Source of the DNA: Bradyrhizobium sacchari
Lineage (GTDB): Bacteria; Pseudomonadota; Alphaproteobacteria; Rhizobiales; Xanthobacteraceae
NCBI RefSeq assembly: GCF_002068095.1
Contig: NZ_LWIG01000007.1
Coordinates: 264,404 to 314,818 of the forward strand
DNA: 50,415 bases
Direction: 5' to 3'
Shown here: positions 1 to 7,457 of the stretch, piece after piece
Numbering within the stretch: the stretch's first letter is position 1
Layout of the letters: every line of letters starts with the position of its first letter
Notes under the pieces: generated by a model
Databases searched by the model: none
Seen by the model: the letters and a program-made list of their open reading frames with translations, nothing else
Told to the model about the DNA's origin: nothing
Position numbers and translations under genes: made by a program

Positions 1-129
1 CCGCCGGTCCCCATGATTCGACGACGCTGCAGTGCGCACAGCCGTCGTTGACGGCCCTGGCGCCGGCGGGCACTTTGGCGCCGCCGTCCCAGCCGGGACC
101 GCAAAAGAAAGACCGAGCCGCCTTCCCGC

Positions 130-1239
130 ATGTCCAAGCCGCTGATCTCCGCTCTGGCCCAGTTCGCGGCCGCCACGGCCGGCCGCAACATGACCAAGGC
201 GGCCTATGTGGCGGTCGCCGTCGGCGTCCTCAGCATGATGCTGCTGACGGTGAACCCGGCCTATGAGGAGTCGCACCGCTGGGTCGATGCCCTGCTGTGG
301 GTCTGCCTCCTCTACTTCGTATTCGAGTGGCTGGTCCGGCTGCGCCACATGGCACGAACGGGGCGTCTGGCGCTCTACATATCCTCCTCGGCCGGCATCG
401 TCGACGCGGTCGGCGCATTGGCCGTACCAATCGCGCTGATTCTCGGCGTCGAGTCGAAGACGGCCTGGCTGCTCAGCGTGCTCTGGGTGCTGAAGGTGGT
501 GCCGGGCATTCCGGGCCTGCGGCAGCTTCGCCGCGTGCTGGTGCTGGAATCGGGGCCGCTGGTCAGTGTTCTCGTGATCTTCCTGATGGTCGTCTTCCTC
601 GCCTCTGTTGCCGAATACTTCCTGGAGCGGGATGTACAGCCTCAAACCTTCGGCAGCGTGCCGGCCGCGCTGTGGTGGGCGGTGGTGACGCTGACGACGA
701 CGGGCTATGGCGACGTCGTGCCGGTGACGCCGCTCGGGCGCATGGTGGCGGCGCTGGTCATGATCTCCGGCCTCGGCGTGTTCGGCCTCTGGACCGGTAT
801 TTTGGCGACCGGCTTTGCCGCGGAGACCCGGCGCGACAATTTCCTCAAGACCTGGGAATCCGTCAGCAAGGTGCCGTTCTTCGCCGCGCTGGGACCGGCG
901 GCCATCGCCGACGTCACCCATATGCTGCGCACCATGGAGCTGCCGGCGCGCACCATGATCATCCGCAAGGGCGCACAGGGCGACTGCATGTACTTCATCG
1001 CCGCCGGCGAGGTCGAGGTCGACCTTCCGGGCAAGAAGGTGCAGCTCGGCGAAGGCGCCTTCTTCGGCGAGATGGCGCTGCTCGGCAACAATTTGCGCGG
1101 CGCCAACGTCTCGACCACGAAGGTGTCGCGGCTGCTGGTGCTCGACCTCGTCGATTTCCGCGTGCTGATGGCGCGGCATCCCGATCTCGCCGAGACCATC
1201 GACGCCGAGGCCAGGCGCCGGGCGCTCGAAAACAAGTAA
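130..1239 (+). CDS. Cyclic-nucleotide-gated K+ channel, MlotiK1 type
   Basis: Encodes a 369-aa inner-membrane potassium channel gated by cyclic nucleotides. Six hydrophobic segments span about residues 25-230. The pore carries the filter TTTGYGD at residues 189-195. A cyclic-nucleotide-binding domain fills about 250-350, with the phosphate-binding cassette FFGEMALLGNNLRGA at 311-325, keeping the Gly-Glu pair and the Arg-x-Ala that contact cAMP. The S4-like stretch (about 115-138) has few regularly spaced arginines, as in the Mesorhizobium channel MlotiK1, which is not strongly voltage dependent. Length matches that family (about 355 aa). The stop is almost directly followed by the enoyl-CoA hydratase gene, so the two are probably co-transcribed. 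Channel identity is clear; the physiological ligand and role are not visible. Bases 1-129 upstream show no gene. Confidence 0.93.
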   Translation: MSKPLISALAQFAAATAGRNMTKAAYVAVAVGVLSMMLLTVNPAYEESHRWVDALLWVCLLYFVFEWLVRLRHMARTGRLALYISSSAGIVDAVGALAVPIALILGVESKTAWLLSVLWVLKVVPGIPGLRQLRRVLVLESGPLVSVLVIFLMVVFLASVAEYFLERDVQPQTFGSVPAALWWAVVTLTTTGYGDVVPVTPLGRMVAALVMISGLGVFGLWTGILATGFAAETRRDNFLKTWESVSKVPFFAALGPAAIADVTHMLRTMELPARTMIIRKGAQGDCMYFIAAGEVEVDLPGKKVQLGEGAFFGEMALLGNNLRGANVSTTKVSRLLVLDLVDFRVLMARHPDLAETIDAEARRRALENK

Positions 1240-1251
1240 ATGGAGACAAGA

Positions 1252-2037
1252 ATGTCGGATACAGCCGACGCGGCTTCCAGCCCCGTCCTCGAGATCAGTG
1301 GCGCACGCGCCACCATCCGCCTCAACCGGCCAAAACATCTCAACCGGCTCCAGGCCGAGGACCTCGACCATCTGGTCAAACTGTTCGATGCCGTCGAGGC
1401 CGATCCCGCCATCCGCGTGCTGGTGCTGACAGGCACGGGCCGCGCCTTCTCCGCCGGCTACGATCTCAATTCGGTCGCCGAGCGCGCGGCGAGCGCGAAC
1501 GAGCAGCAGAGTGCGGGCTCCGCCTTCGAGGTGGTCGTCAACCGGCTGGAGGATCTGGGCGTGCCGACCATCTGCCGGCTCAACGGCGGCGTCTATGGCG
1601 GCTCGACCGACCTCGCGCTCGCCTGCGATTTCCGCATCGGCGTCGACACCTCCGAGATGTTCATGCCGGCGGCGCGGCTCGGGCTGCACTATTACCGGAG
1701 CGGCATCAAACGCTACGTGACGCGGCTCGGCGTCGACAACGCCAAGAAGCTATTCCTGACCGCTCAGAAGATCACCGCGCCGGAGATGCTGCGCATCGGC
1801 TATCTCACCGCCATGGTGCCGGAAGAGATGCTCGACGAGGAAGTCGACAGGCTCGCCGGAATCCTCGCCGGCAATGCGCCGCAGGCGATGCGCGGCATGA
1901 AGCGCGCCATCAACGAATTCGCCCGCGGTGAGCTCGACGATGCTGCCGCCGACCGGCGTCACCGCGACAGCATGCGCGGCGACGAGATCAAGGAAGGCAT
2001 CAAGGCGTTCGCGGAGAAGCGGGCGCCGCGGTTTTGA
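1252..2037 (+). CDS. Enoyl-CoA hydratase/isomerase family protein
   Basis: Crotonase-fold protein of 261 aa that probably hydrates or isomerises an enoyl-CoA in fatty-acid or aromatic-acid breakdown. Family features include the LTGTGRAFSAGYDL block (oxyanion hole and CoA binding) and the second block RLNGGVYGGSTDLALACDFR. The usual second glutamate after the GG is replaced in the GGSTD stretch, so the exact reaction is uncertain. An ATG at 1240 directly abuts the channel stop, but GGAG at 1242-1245 sits six bases before the ATG at 1252, so that start was chosen. It lies 12 bases behind the channel gene and is probably in the same transcript. Substrate unknown. Confidence 0.88.
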   Translation: MSDTADAASSPVLEISGARATIRLNRPKHLNRLQAEDLDHLVKLFDAVEADPAIRVLVLTGTGRAFSAGYDLNSVAERAASANEQQSAGSAFEVVVNRLEDLGVPTICRLNGGVYGGSTDLALACDFRIGVDTSEMFMPAARLGLHYYRSGIKRYVTRLGVDNAKKLFLTAQKITAPEMLRIGYLTAMVPEEMLDEEVDRLAGILAGNAPQAMRGMKRAINEFARGELDDAAADRRHRDSMRGDEIKEGIKAFAEKRAPRF

Positions 2038-2063
2038 GCCGGAGCGCGCTACACCCCCAGTGG

Positions 2064-2180
2064 GGTCCGGCGAACGCCGGGACCCATAGCCACAGGGAGT
2101 GGATACGGAGGAAAGCTGTGTAGCTCCGAGTCTTCGCGAAACTATTGCTGCGGCGTATGGGTCCCGGCCTTCGCCGGGAC
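2064..2180. repeat. Small palindromic repeat with inverted ends
   Basis: The gap between the hydratase and GST genes is flanked by two inverted copies of a roughly 25-base sequence: 2065-2088 (GTCCGGCGAACGCCGGGACC then CATA) and 2157-2180. They differ by one indel and one mismatch. Each arm is itself a GC hairpin. About 70 unrelated bases lie between. Elements with such 'gtcccggc...gccgggac' ends are scattered through Bradyrhizobium genomes (from memory). It lies between two convergent genes and could also act as a bidirectional transcription stop, though there is no clear T-tract. Confidence 0.6.
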
Positions 2181-2203
2181 GACACCGTATGTGACGTGCG
2201 GGT

Positions 2204-2848
2204 TTACACGCCCACTGCCCTGGCATGCTGCGCGGCCATCTCCTCATCCGCCGCAGTGATGCGCTGGAATGCCGGGCGCGCGGTCATGCGCTCGGCATAG
2301 CGGACGAAGGCGTCCTTCTTCGGCACGATGCCGAACATCATGGTCCAGCTGAACGCGACGCCCCACAAAACATCCGCGGCCGTCATGCGCTCGCCGAGCA
2401 GATATGGCCCCTTCGACAGTTGCGCCTCGAGCGCCCCTAACATGGTATCGTAATCGGCATAGGGCGATTGCGTGATCGGGGCCGGCTCACGCTGCATGAA
2501 CTTGTCGATCAAGGCCGGCTCGAAGGATGAGCCGTAATAGGCGATCCAGCGCAAATAAGGGCCGCGCAGCGGATCGTTCAGGGCGGGCGTCAGCCCGGCC
2601 TGCGGAAAGAGATCGGCGAGATAGATGGTGGCGGCGACCTGCTCGGTCACGAGCTCCCCGCGGTGACGGACCGCCGGCACCTTGCCAAGCGGGTTGATGG
2701 CGAGATAGTCGGGCTTGCGCTGCTCGCCGGCCTTCATGTTGAGGACGTGGAGATCGTAGGGCGCCCCCAACTCTTCCAGCAGCACCCGCGTGCCGGTGGC
2801 GCGCGTCTGGGGCGAATAATACAGCGTGATGCGGTTCGGATCGGTCAT
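2204..2848 (-). CDS. Glutathione S-transferase family protein
   Basis: Encodes a 214-aa cytosolic GST-like protein. The thioredoxin-like N-terminal domain starts ITLYYSPQTRATGTRVLLEE, continues through the cis-proline stretch GKVPAV and the E-Q-V glutathione-contact region, and is followed by an all-helical C-terminal domain ending at an RPAFQR motif. The ORF extends upstream to 2905, but the start at 2848 is preceded by GAGGAG at a good distance and begins exactly at the conserved domain. It is divergent from the WYL-family regulator at 2933, across a perfect palindrome, so that regulator probably controls it. The electrophile or substrate is not evident. Alternatives within the GST superfamily (isomerase, dehalogenase) cannot be excluded. 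Confidence 0.9.
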   Translation of the reverse strand: MTDPNRITLYYSPQTRATGTRVLLEELGAPYDLHVLNMKAGEQRKPDYLAINPLGKVPAVRHRGELVTEQVAATIYLADLFPQAGLTPALNDPLRGPYLRWIAYYGSSFEPALIDKFMQREPAPITQSPYADYDTMLGALEAQLSKGPYLLGERMTAADVLWGVAFSWTMMFGIVPKKDAFVRYAERMTARPAFQRITAADEEMAAQHARAVGV

Positions 2849-2892
2849 GGGGTCTCCTCGGTGCCGTCTGGCGAGACGAATCTTGTAGCGGC

Positions 2893-2921
2893 CCATACCT
2901 GACATCCTGTGTCAGGTATGG
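2893..2921. promoter_or_regulatory. Perfect 12-5-12 inverted repeat, likely regulator operator
   Basis: Bases 2893-2904 (CCATACCTGACA) and 2910-2921 (TGTCAGGTATGG) are exact reverse complements separated by five bases. The site sits in the short divergent gap between the GST and WYL-regulator genes, 11 bases before the regulator start. This is the expected place for an autoregulatory operator. CCTGACA/TGTCAGG half-sites are plausible for a dimeric HTH protein. Binding by the neighbouring protein is inferred. Confidence 0.75.
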
Positions 2922-2932
2922 TTTAAGGGATC

Positions 2933-3913
2933 ATGCGCGCAAGCCGGATGCTGTCGATCCTCACCACCCTCCAGGCTCGAGGGCAGGTCACCGCGCCCGA
3001 GCTCGCGGAGAGCTGCGAGGTGTCGGTGCGCACGATCTATCGCGACATCGACGCGCTCGCCGCCTCCGGCGTTCCTGTCTATGCCGATCGCGGCGCGGAG
3101 GGCGGCTATCGCCTGCTCGACGGCTACCGCGTCCGGCTGAACGGCCTGTCGCAGAACGAGGCGGAAGCTCTGTTCCTGGCGGGCCTCCCGGGACCTGCGG
3201 CGGCGCTCGGGCTGGATGCGGCGATGATCGCCGCGCAAAACAAGCTGATGGCCGCGCTGCCCGCCAATTTGCGCGAAGACGCCGGGCGGATGCAGGAGCG
3301 TTTTCACCTGGACGCGCCGGGCTGGTTCGGCGAGGCGGAAGAGCCGAAGCATCTGCGCACCATTGCGGGCGCGGTCCTGCGCGGCACGCTGATCAAGATC
3401 CGCTACCGGAGCTGGCGCGCGGAAAAACAGCGCCGTGTCGCGCCGCTCGGCCTCGTGCTGAAGGGCGGCAGCTGGTATCTCGCAGGTCAAGTGGAGGGCA
3501 GCGTGCGGACCTATCGCGTCGCCCGCGTGCTCGACTGCACCGCGCTCGACGATCGCTTCGAGCGTCCCGTCGATTTCGATCTCGCCGCCTATTGGCAGGC
3601 CGCGACACTTCGCCTCGAGGCCGAGATGCATCCCAATGTCGCGGTCGTGCGGCTGTCGCCGTTCGGCGTCAAGCTGCTCGACGCGTTGAGCCAGCCTTAC
3701 GTCAAGGCGCGCACTGAGATCGAGGATGCCGCCGATGCGGATGGCTGGCGCATCGCGCGGGTGCCGACCGGCAAGACGTCCTGGCACGCCGCAGCCGAAT
3801 TGCTGCGGCTCGGCCCTGAGGCCGAAGTGCTGGAGCCTGCGGATCTCCGCGAGAAGATGGCCGAGATGACCCAGGCCATGGCCACGCGCTATGGCGCGGC
3901 GCGGAAAGCCTGA
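2933..3913 (+). CDS. YafY/WYL-family transcriptional regulator
   Basis: A 326-aa DNA-binding regulator. The N-terminal helix-turn-helix (about residues 1-60) has the typical VTAPELAESCEVSVRTIYRDIDALAASGVP arrangement, followed by the G-GGYRLLDGYR linker. A WYL ligand-sensing domain covers about 140-230 (IKIRYRSWRAEKQRRVAPLGLVLKGGSWYLAG), followed by a C-terminal WCX-like extension. WYL regulators often respond to small ligands or nucleic acids and control adjacent genes. Here the likely target is the divergent GST gene and its own promoter through the palindrome at 2893. The purine-rich AAGGGA before the start is close (two bases), so an internal start at residue 6 remains possible. Confidence 0.9.
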   Translation: MRASRMLSILTTLQARGQVTAPELAESCEVSVRTIYRDIDALAASGVPVYADRGAEGGYRLLDGYRVRLNGLSQNEAEALFLAGLPGPAAALGLDAAMIAAQNKLMAALPANLREDAGRMQERFHLDAPGWFGEAEEPKHLRTIAGAVLRGTLIKIRYRSWRAEKQRRVAPLGLVLKGGSWYLAGQVEGSVRTYRVARVLDCTALDDRFERPVDFDLAAYWQAATLRLEAEMHPNVAVVRLSPFGVKLLDALSQPYVKARTEIEDAADADGWRIARVPTGKTSWHAAAELLRLGPEAEVLEPADLREKMAEMTQAMATRYGAARKA

Positions 3914-4050
3914 CCGCGGCGCACCTCGCCGCAGCCGACGAAACAATCCTGAAACACGATTCTCAAGGACCGCCGTGAACGCATTCTCGCTTCGAACCGA
4001 CGGAGATGCAGGGACACAACAACGGCCCCGCGCCAAACTGGAGAATGAAG

Positions 4051-4293
4051 ATGTTTCGTAAGCTTGCTCTTGGTCTGATCGCTGCCGGCTCGCTCGGCGC
4101 TGCCGCTCTCGCGCCCACCGCCGCTTCGGCTCACGGCTTCCATCACTGGGGTCATGGCTGGGGCCCGGGCTGGGGTTACGGCGGCATCTACGTCAACACC
4201 GGTGTCAGCAACTGCTACCAGGAGCGCGTCGTCCAGACCCGTCACGGCCTGCGCGTCCGCGTCGTGAACGTCTGCGCCTACGGGATCTACTGA
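4051..4293 (+). CDS. Small secreted His/Gly/Trp-rich protein
   Basis: Encodes an 80-aa exported protein. Residues 1-24 form a Sec signal peptide (MFRKLALGLIAAGSLGAAAL) with cleavage expected after AASA. The mature part opens with a His/Trp/Gly-rich segment (HGFHHWGHGWGPGWGYGG) and ends with a Cys-containing conserved tail: two cysteines and several basic residues. GGAG at 4040-4043 lies seven bases before the ATG at 4051, favoured over the ATG at 4045. Similar short proteins are frequent in Bradyrhizobium without a known role; the His cluster could bind metal, but that is a guess. A strong terminator follows, indicating a monocistronic unit. Confidence 0.8.
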   Translation: MFRKLALGLIAAGSLGAAALAPTAASAHGFHHWGHGWGPGWGYGGIYVNTGVSNCYQERVVQTRHGLRVRVVNVCAYGIY

Positions 4294-4314
4294 TATCCCC
4301 GCCTCACGACAAAG

Positions 4315-4341
4315 CTCCGGCCGCATCGCGGCCGGAGTTTT
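4315..4341 (+). terminator. Rho-independent terminator of the small secreted protein gene
   Basis: A perfect 10-bp stem (4315-4324 CTCCGGCCGC pairing with 4328-4337 GCGGCCGGAG) with a three-base loop is followed by TTTT. It lies 22 bases after the stop of the small secreted protein gene and also separates it from the convergent desaturase gene. Confidence 0.85.
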
Positions 4342-4360
4342 ACGTTTGGCCAGCTACTCG

Positions 4361-5308
4361 TCAGCCGATTTGCCGCTGCCGGCGAAACCACGCCCAGGTC
4401 TCGCGCGTCGTTTGGATGTAGCCGCGCCCGCGATGGACGATCTCGCCGTCGACGATCTCGTTCAGCTTCGGCAGGGCGTGAAAGGGAATCGACGGATAGG
4501 CGTGATGCTCGACATGATAGGGCATGTTCCACGCGAACCATTTGACGATGGCGCCGGTATAGGTGGTGCGGGTGTTCTGAAAGGCGCTGCGGGTGCGATC
4601 ACAGCCGGTGTGCTCGGCATAGAGATAGGGCCGCAGGAAGAACTGCCCGATGGCAAGCGGCGCGATCCAGACCCAGAGCAGCAGCGCCGACGAGAACCAC
4701 AGCGAGAGCGCAAGCAGCAGGGCGTAGAGCGCGACATAGGCGCGCGCCTCAGCCACGATAATGGCTCGCTTGTTCTCGGGAATCCAGGGCACGACGACCT
4801 TGCCGGTGACGGCATGGCCGAGCATCAGCCGCAGGCGCCCGGCGACCTGGAGCAGGCCGCTATAGGCAATCGCGAGCTGGGTGTCCGAGGCCGGTTTCAC
4901 GCCGACGATCAGCTCGGGATCCTTCTCCGGGTCCTGGGTGTAGCGGTGGTGGTCCCAGTGAAACAGGCAGTAATATTCGTGGGGCAATCCGATGATGAAG
5001 GCCGAGAGATAACCGACCGCAAGATTGAGGCCGCGGCTTTTGAACGCGGTCTTGTGCGCGGTCTCGTGCACCGCCATGAACAGGAAGGCGACGACATAGC
5101 CCTGCACCGCCATCAGCGGCAGCGCCCAAAGCACGCCGTAGCGTGAGGTCACCAACCAGATCAGCGCGCCGACCAGTGCGATGACGCCGTAATGGCCGAG
5201 GCTCTGCGCAGAGCCCCTGAGGTTCGAGCGCACCGACAACTCCCGCAGCATGGCCGGGCTCAATGGCTTCAGGCGATGGCCGGACTCTGAAAAGGTCGCT
5301 TCGGTCAT
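4361..5308 (-). CDS. Membrane fatty acid desaturase family protein
   Basis: Encodes a 315-aa integral-membrane di-iron desaturase or hydroxylase. The three histidine boxes are visible: HETAHK, HWDHHR (with a following H-RYTQDPEKDPE) and HVEHH near the C-terminus, placed between four or more hydrophobic segments as in FA_desaturase proteins. The ORF could start further upstream but would run into the preceding gene. The ATG at 5308 lies 16 bases after the stop of the MetX-like gene and starts the recognisable domain. The two are very likely one transcript. Substrate (acyl lipid, carotenoid or other) cannot be decided from sequence. Confidence 0.88.
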   Translation of the reverse strand: MTEATFSESGHRLKPLSPAMLRELSVRSNLRGSAQSLGHYGVIALVGALIWLVTSRYGVLWALPLMAVQGYVVAFLFMAVHETAHKTAFKSRGLNLAVGYLSAFIIGLPHEYYCLFHWDHHRYTQDPEKDPELIVGVKPASDTQLAIAYSGLLQVAGRLRLMLGHAVTGKVVVPWIPENKRAIIVAEARAYVALYALLLALSLWFSSALLLWVWIAPLAIGQFFLRPYLYAEHTGCDRTRSAFQNTRTTYTGAIVKWFAWNMPYHVEHHAYPSIPFHALPKLNEIVDGEIVHRGRGYIQTTRETWAWFRRQRQIG

Positions 5309-5324
5309 GATCGAGACCCCTGCA

Positions 5325-6338
5325 CTACTTGCTGAGAAGCTCCGCGATCTCGGCCTTGATGAAGGCCTGGTCGCGGGGATTGTTGACGGGGTTGCCAGCG
5401 CGATGGCCGTGCAGCGACGGGATCGGATGCAGCACCGCCGATTTTGCATTGACCAGCTTGCCGAGCTCGTCCTCGTTGTCGCGGACGTCGAAATAGCGAT
5501 CGGTCGCGCCCGGCATCAGCAGCATGTGCGCATCTATCGCGGCCAGCGCGCGATCGAGATCGCCGCCGAAATCGGCACAGCGGCTGATGTCGCCGCGCTG
5601 CCAGATGCCGATCTGCGCCAGGAGATCATTGGCATCGCGCCGCGCGAAGGTCGCATCCCATGCGCGGACGAGATAATCCTCCAGCGACGTGAAGCCGCCC
5701 TCCCGCCAGAGCTCGTCGCGATAGAAGCCGTGCGACATCGCCCAGCCGGCATAGACCCGCCCCATCGCGCGGTAGCCGGCGACGGGCCTTTCGGTGAAGC
5801 GGCCATCGCGGAAGGCAGGATCGGTCGTGAGCGCCGCCTTCACGCTGTCCAGGAAGACGCGATTATAGGGCGCGCAGCGCGCGCTCCCGCAGACCACGGC
5901 AGCACGCTCGACCATGTCGGGATGCAGCGCTGCCCAGTGATAGGCCTGCATGCCGCCCATCGACCAGCCATAGACCAGCGCGAGCTTTGTGATGCCGAAG
6001 CGCTCGGTGAGAAGGCGGCGCTGAACGGCGATCGCATCGTGGTAAGTCAGCTCCGGGAACGGCGCGGCGGAATTCGACGGCGAGGACGACAGGCCGTTGC
6101 CGAACAGGTTCGGGATGACGATGAAATAGCGCGTGGGATCGAGCACGCCGTCGGGCCCGATCAGCCACTCGGTATCGAAGTGCTGTGCGCTGAACGAGGT
6201 CGGATAGAGAATGACGTTGTCCCTGGCCGGGCTCAGCGTGCCGTAGGTCTTGTAGGCAAGCTTCAATTTGGAGAAGACGGCGCCGGACTGGAGCGCGACG
6301 TCGTCCTCGAAAATCTCGTAGTCGCGCTCACCCACCAT
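5325..6338 (-). CDS. MetX-like alpha/beta-hydrolase (homoserine O-acetyltransferase family)
   Basis: A 337-aa alpha/beta-hydrolase-fold acyltransferase or hydrolase. The nucleophile elbow is GWSMGG with Ser126. The probable acid and base are Asp near 280 (in GATDRYF) and His near 310-312 (SLHGHRAG). The N-terminal GTLSPARDNVILYPTSFSAQ region resembles homoserine O-acetyltransferases. It lacks the longer N-terminus and some conserved positions of true MetX, so it may be a paralogue with another role. GAGGGG precedes the ATG. It is first gene of a probable two-gene unit with the desaturase. A near-perfect inverted repeat at 6433-6459 lies about 95 bases upstream and may control it. Confidence 0.82.
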   Translation of the reverse strand: MVGERDYEIFEDDVALQSGAVFSKLKLAYKTYGTLSPARDNVILYPTSFSAQHFDTEWLIGPDGVLDPTRYFIVIPNLFGNGLSSSPSNSAAPFPELTYHDAIAVQRRLLTERFGITKLALVYGWSMGGMQAYHWAALHPDMVERAAVVCGSARCAPYNRVFLDSVKAALTTDPAFRDGRFTERPVAGYRAMGRVYAGWAMSHGFYRDELWREGGFTSLEDYLVRAWDATFARRDANDLLAQIGIWQRGDISRCADFGGDLDRALAAIDAHMLLMPGATDRYFDVRDNEDELGKLVNAKSAVLHPIPSLHGHRAGNPVNNPRDQAFIKAEIAELLSK

Positions 6339-6432
6339 GCGTCAGCCCCTCACTCACGCGGCCCCACGAGCCGCCGCAGACACGGCGATGCACCGATCAT
6401 GCCGGCCACAGACGCGCCATTGCGCCACGTTT

Positions 6433-6459
6433 AATAAGTGTACGTTTAGTACATTTATT
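6433..6459. promoter_or_regulatory. AT-rich inverted repeat upstream of MetX-like gene, probable operator
   Basis: AATAAGTGTAC (6433-6443) and GTACATTTATT (6449-6459) are reverse complements except for one base, with a five-base spacer. It lies between the MBL-fold gene end and the MetX-like gene start. The surroundings are markedly GC-rich, so an AT-rich palindrome stands out. The form resembles TetR-type operators, but no tetR gene is adjacent. Confidence 0.6.
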
Positions 6460-6497
6460 CAACGCCTGCAAGATAGATCCGATCAGCGGGCCGGGTC

Positions 6498-7301
6498 TCA
6501 GGCGATGGCTGCGATATATCGCGCCACCGACGCTGCGAACGCGGCCTTGGCACCGCTGGCGATGTTGCGGCCCCACCAGGCGCCATAGATGCGATCGAAG
6601 GCGAGCGGCTCAACGGCGGCAGCGATCCGCCGCACCGCGGCTGCATTGAGCGGCATGTAGTTCGGATAGGAATACATGAAGCTGACAAAGCGGCGGTCCA
6701 TCGTCACCTGCGCGATATCACCGGTGAGCAGCACGCCCTTGCCAGCCGCGCCGCGCGCCCAGTGCAGCATGGCGGCGCCTGCGAAATGGCCGCCGGTCCG
6801 CAGCAGCAGCACGTCGTCGGAGATGCGATGCTGATCGCCGGTCCAGTGCATGATCGACGGATGCGAACGCGTCACCCATTGGCCATCGTCTGCGTGCAGA
6901 TAGACCGGCACACCGCCGAACGCCTCGCTCCAGTCGGCAAGCGCGCCATAATAATGCGGGTGCGAGATCGCGATCGCTTTCAATCCGCCGAGCACGCGCA
7001 CATGCGCGATCGCCTCCGGCGTCGCCAGCGGCACGCAGTCCCACATCATGCATCCCTCGCTGAGCGGCACCAGCAGTGCGCGCTGGCCGATGGCAAAGCT
7101 CGGCTCGAGCCCGAGACCGGTGAGGCCGAGATCGTCGCGCCAAGTCACACGGTGACGTTCCGCCAGCGCCTCCCGCGTCAGGAAGGTCTGCCCCTCCCAG
7201 TTCACGAATTGCCGTTCGTCCTCGCAGATCGGACAGGAGGCCGGCGGCCGTCCGCTGTCCGGGAATTGCGCGCCGCAGGTTTCACAAGTCCAGAGAGGCA
7301 T
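6498..7301 (-). CDS. MBL-fold metallohydrolase with N-terminal rubredoxin-like zinc ribbon
   Basis: Encodes a 267-aa protein. Residues 1-35 contain a Cys4 zinc ribbon or rubredoxin-like knuckle (CETCG...CPIC). The rest is a metallo-beta-lactamase-like fold with the motif HPHYYGAL (in place of HxHxDH), a later GGHFAG and TGDI metal-ligand positions. The HxHxDH motif is altered (HPHYYG), so the metal centre may bind differently or activity may be reduced. The start at 7301 (MPLWTCETCG) was chosen because the ribbon begins there; an ATG at 7310 and an extension to 7352 are possible. Function unknown. It is divergent from the MFS transporter. Confidence 0.82.
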   Translation of the reverse strand: MPLWTCETCGAQFPDSGRPPASCPICEDERQFVNWEGQTFLTREALAERHRVTWRDDLGLTGLGLEPSFAIGQRALLVPLSEGCMMWDCVPLATPEAIAHVRVLGGLKAIAISHPHYYGALADWSEAFGGVPVYLHADDGQWVTRSHPSIMHWTGDQHRISDDVLLLRTGGHFAGAAMLHWARGAAGKGVLLTGDIAQVTMDRRFVSFMYSYPNYMPLNAAAVRRIAAAVEPLAFDRIYGAWWGRNIASGAKAAFAASVARYIAAIA

Positions 7302-7457
7302 GACCAGCATCCGATAGCGGCCGCGACGCGGCCGCAGATGGGGAGGAACCAACGCTGTCAGCGCAGGTTAGGTTCTCATCAGCACCGGCACAATGGGCCA
7401 GCCATCTCCGTGTCACGCGAGACACACTCGACGGGCAGGAACATCTTCAGCGTCTCG

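Noticed and set aside
297..1931. 544-residue plus-strand frame over the channel and hydratase genes
   Set aside because: It crosses two genes with recognisable domains in another frame and has Arg/Ala-rich low-complexity translation; a GC-rich shadow.
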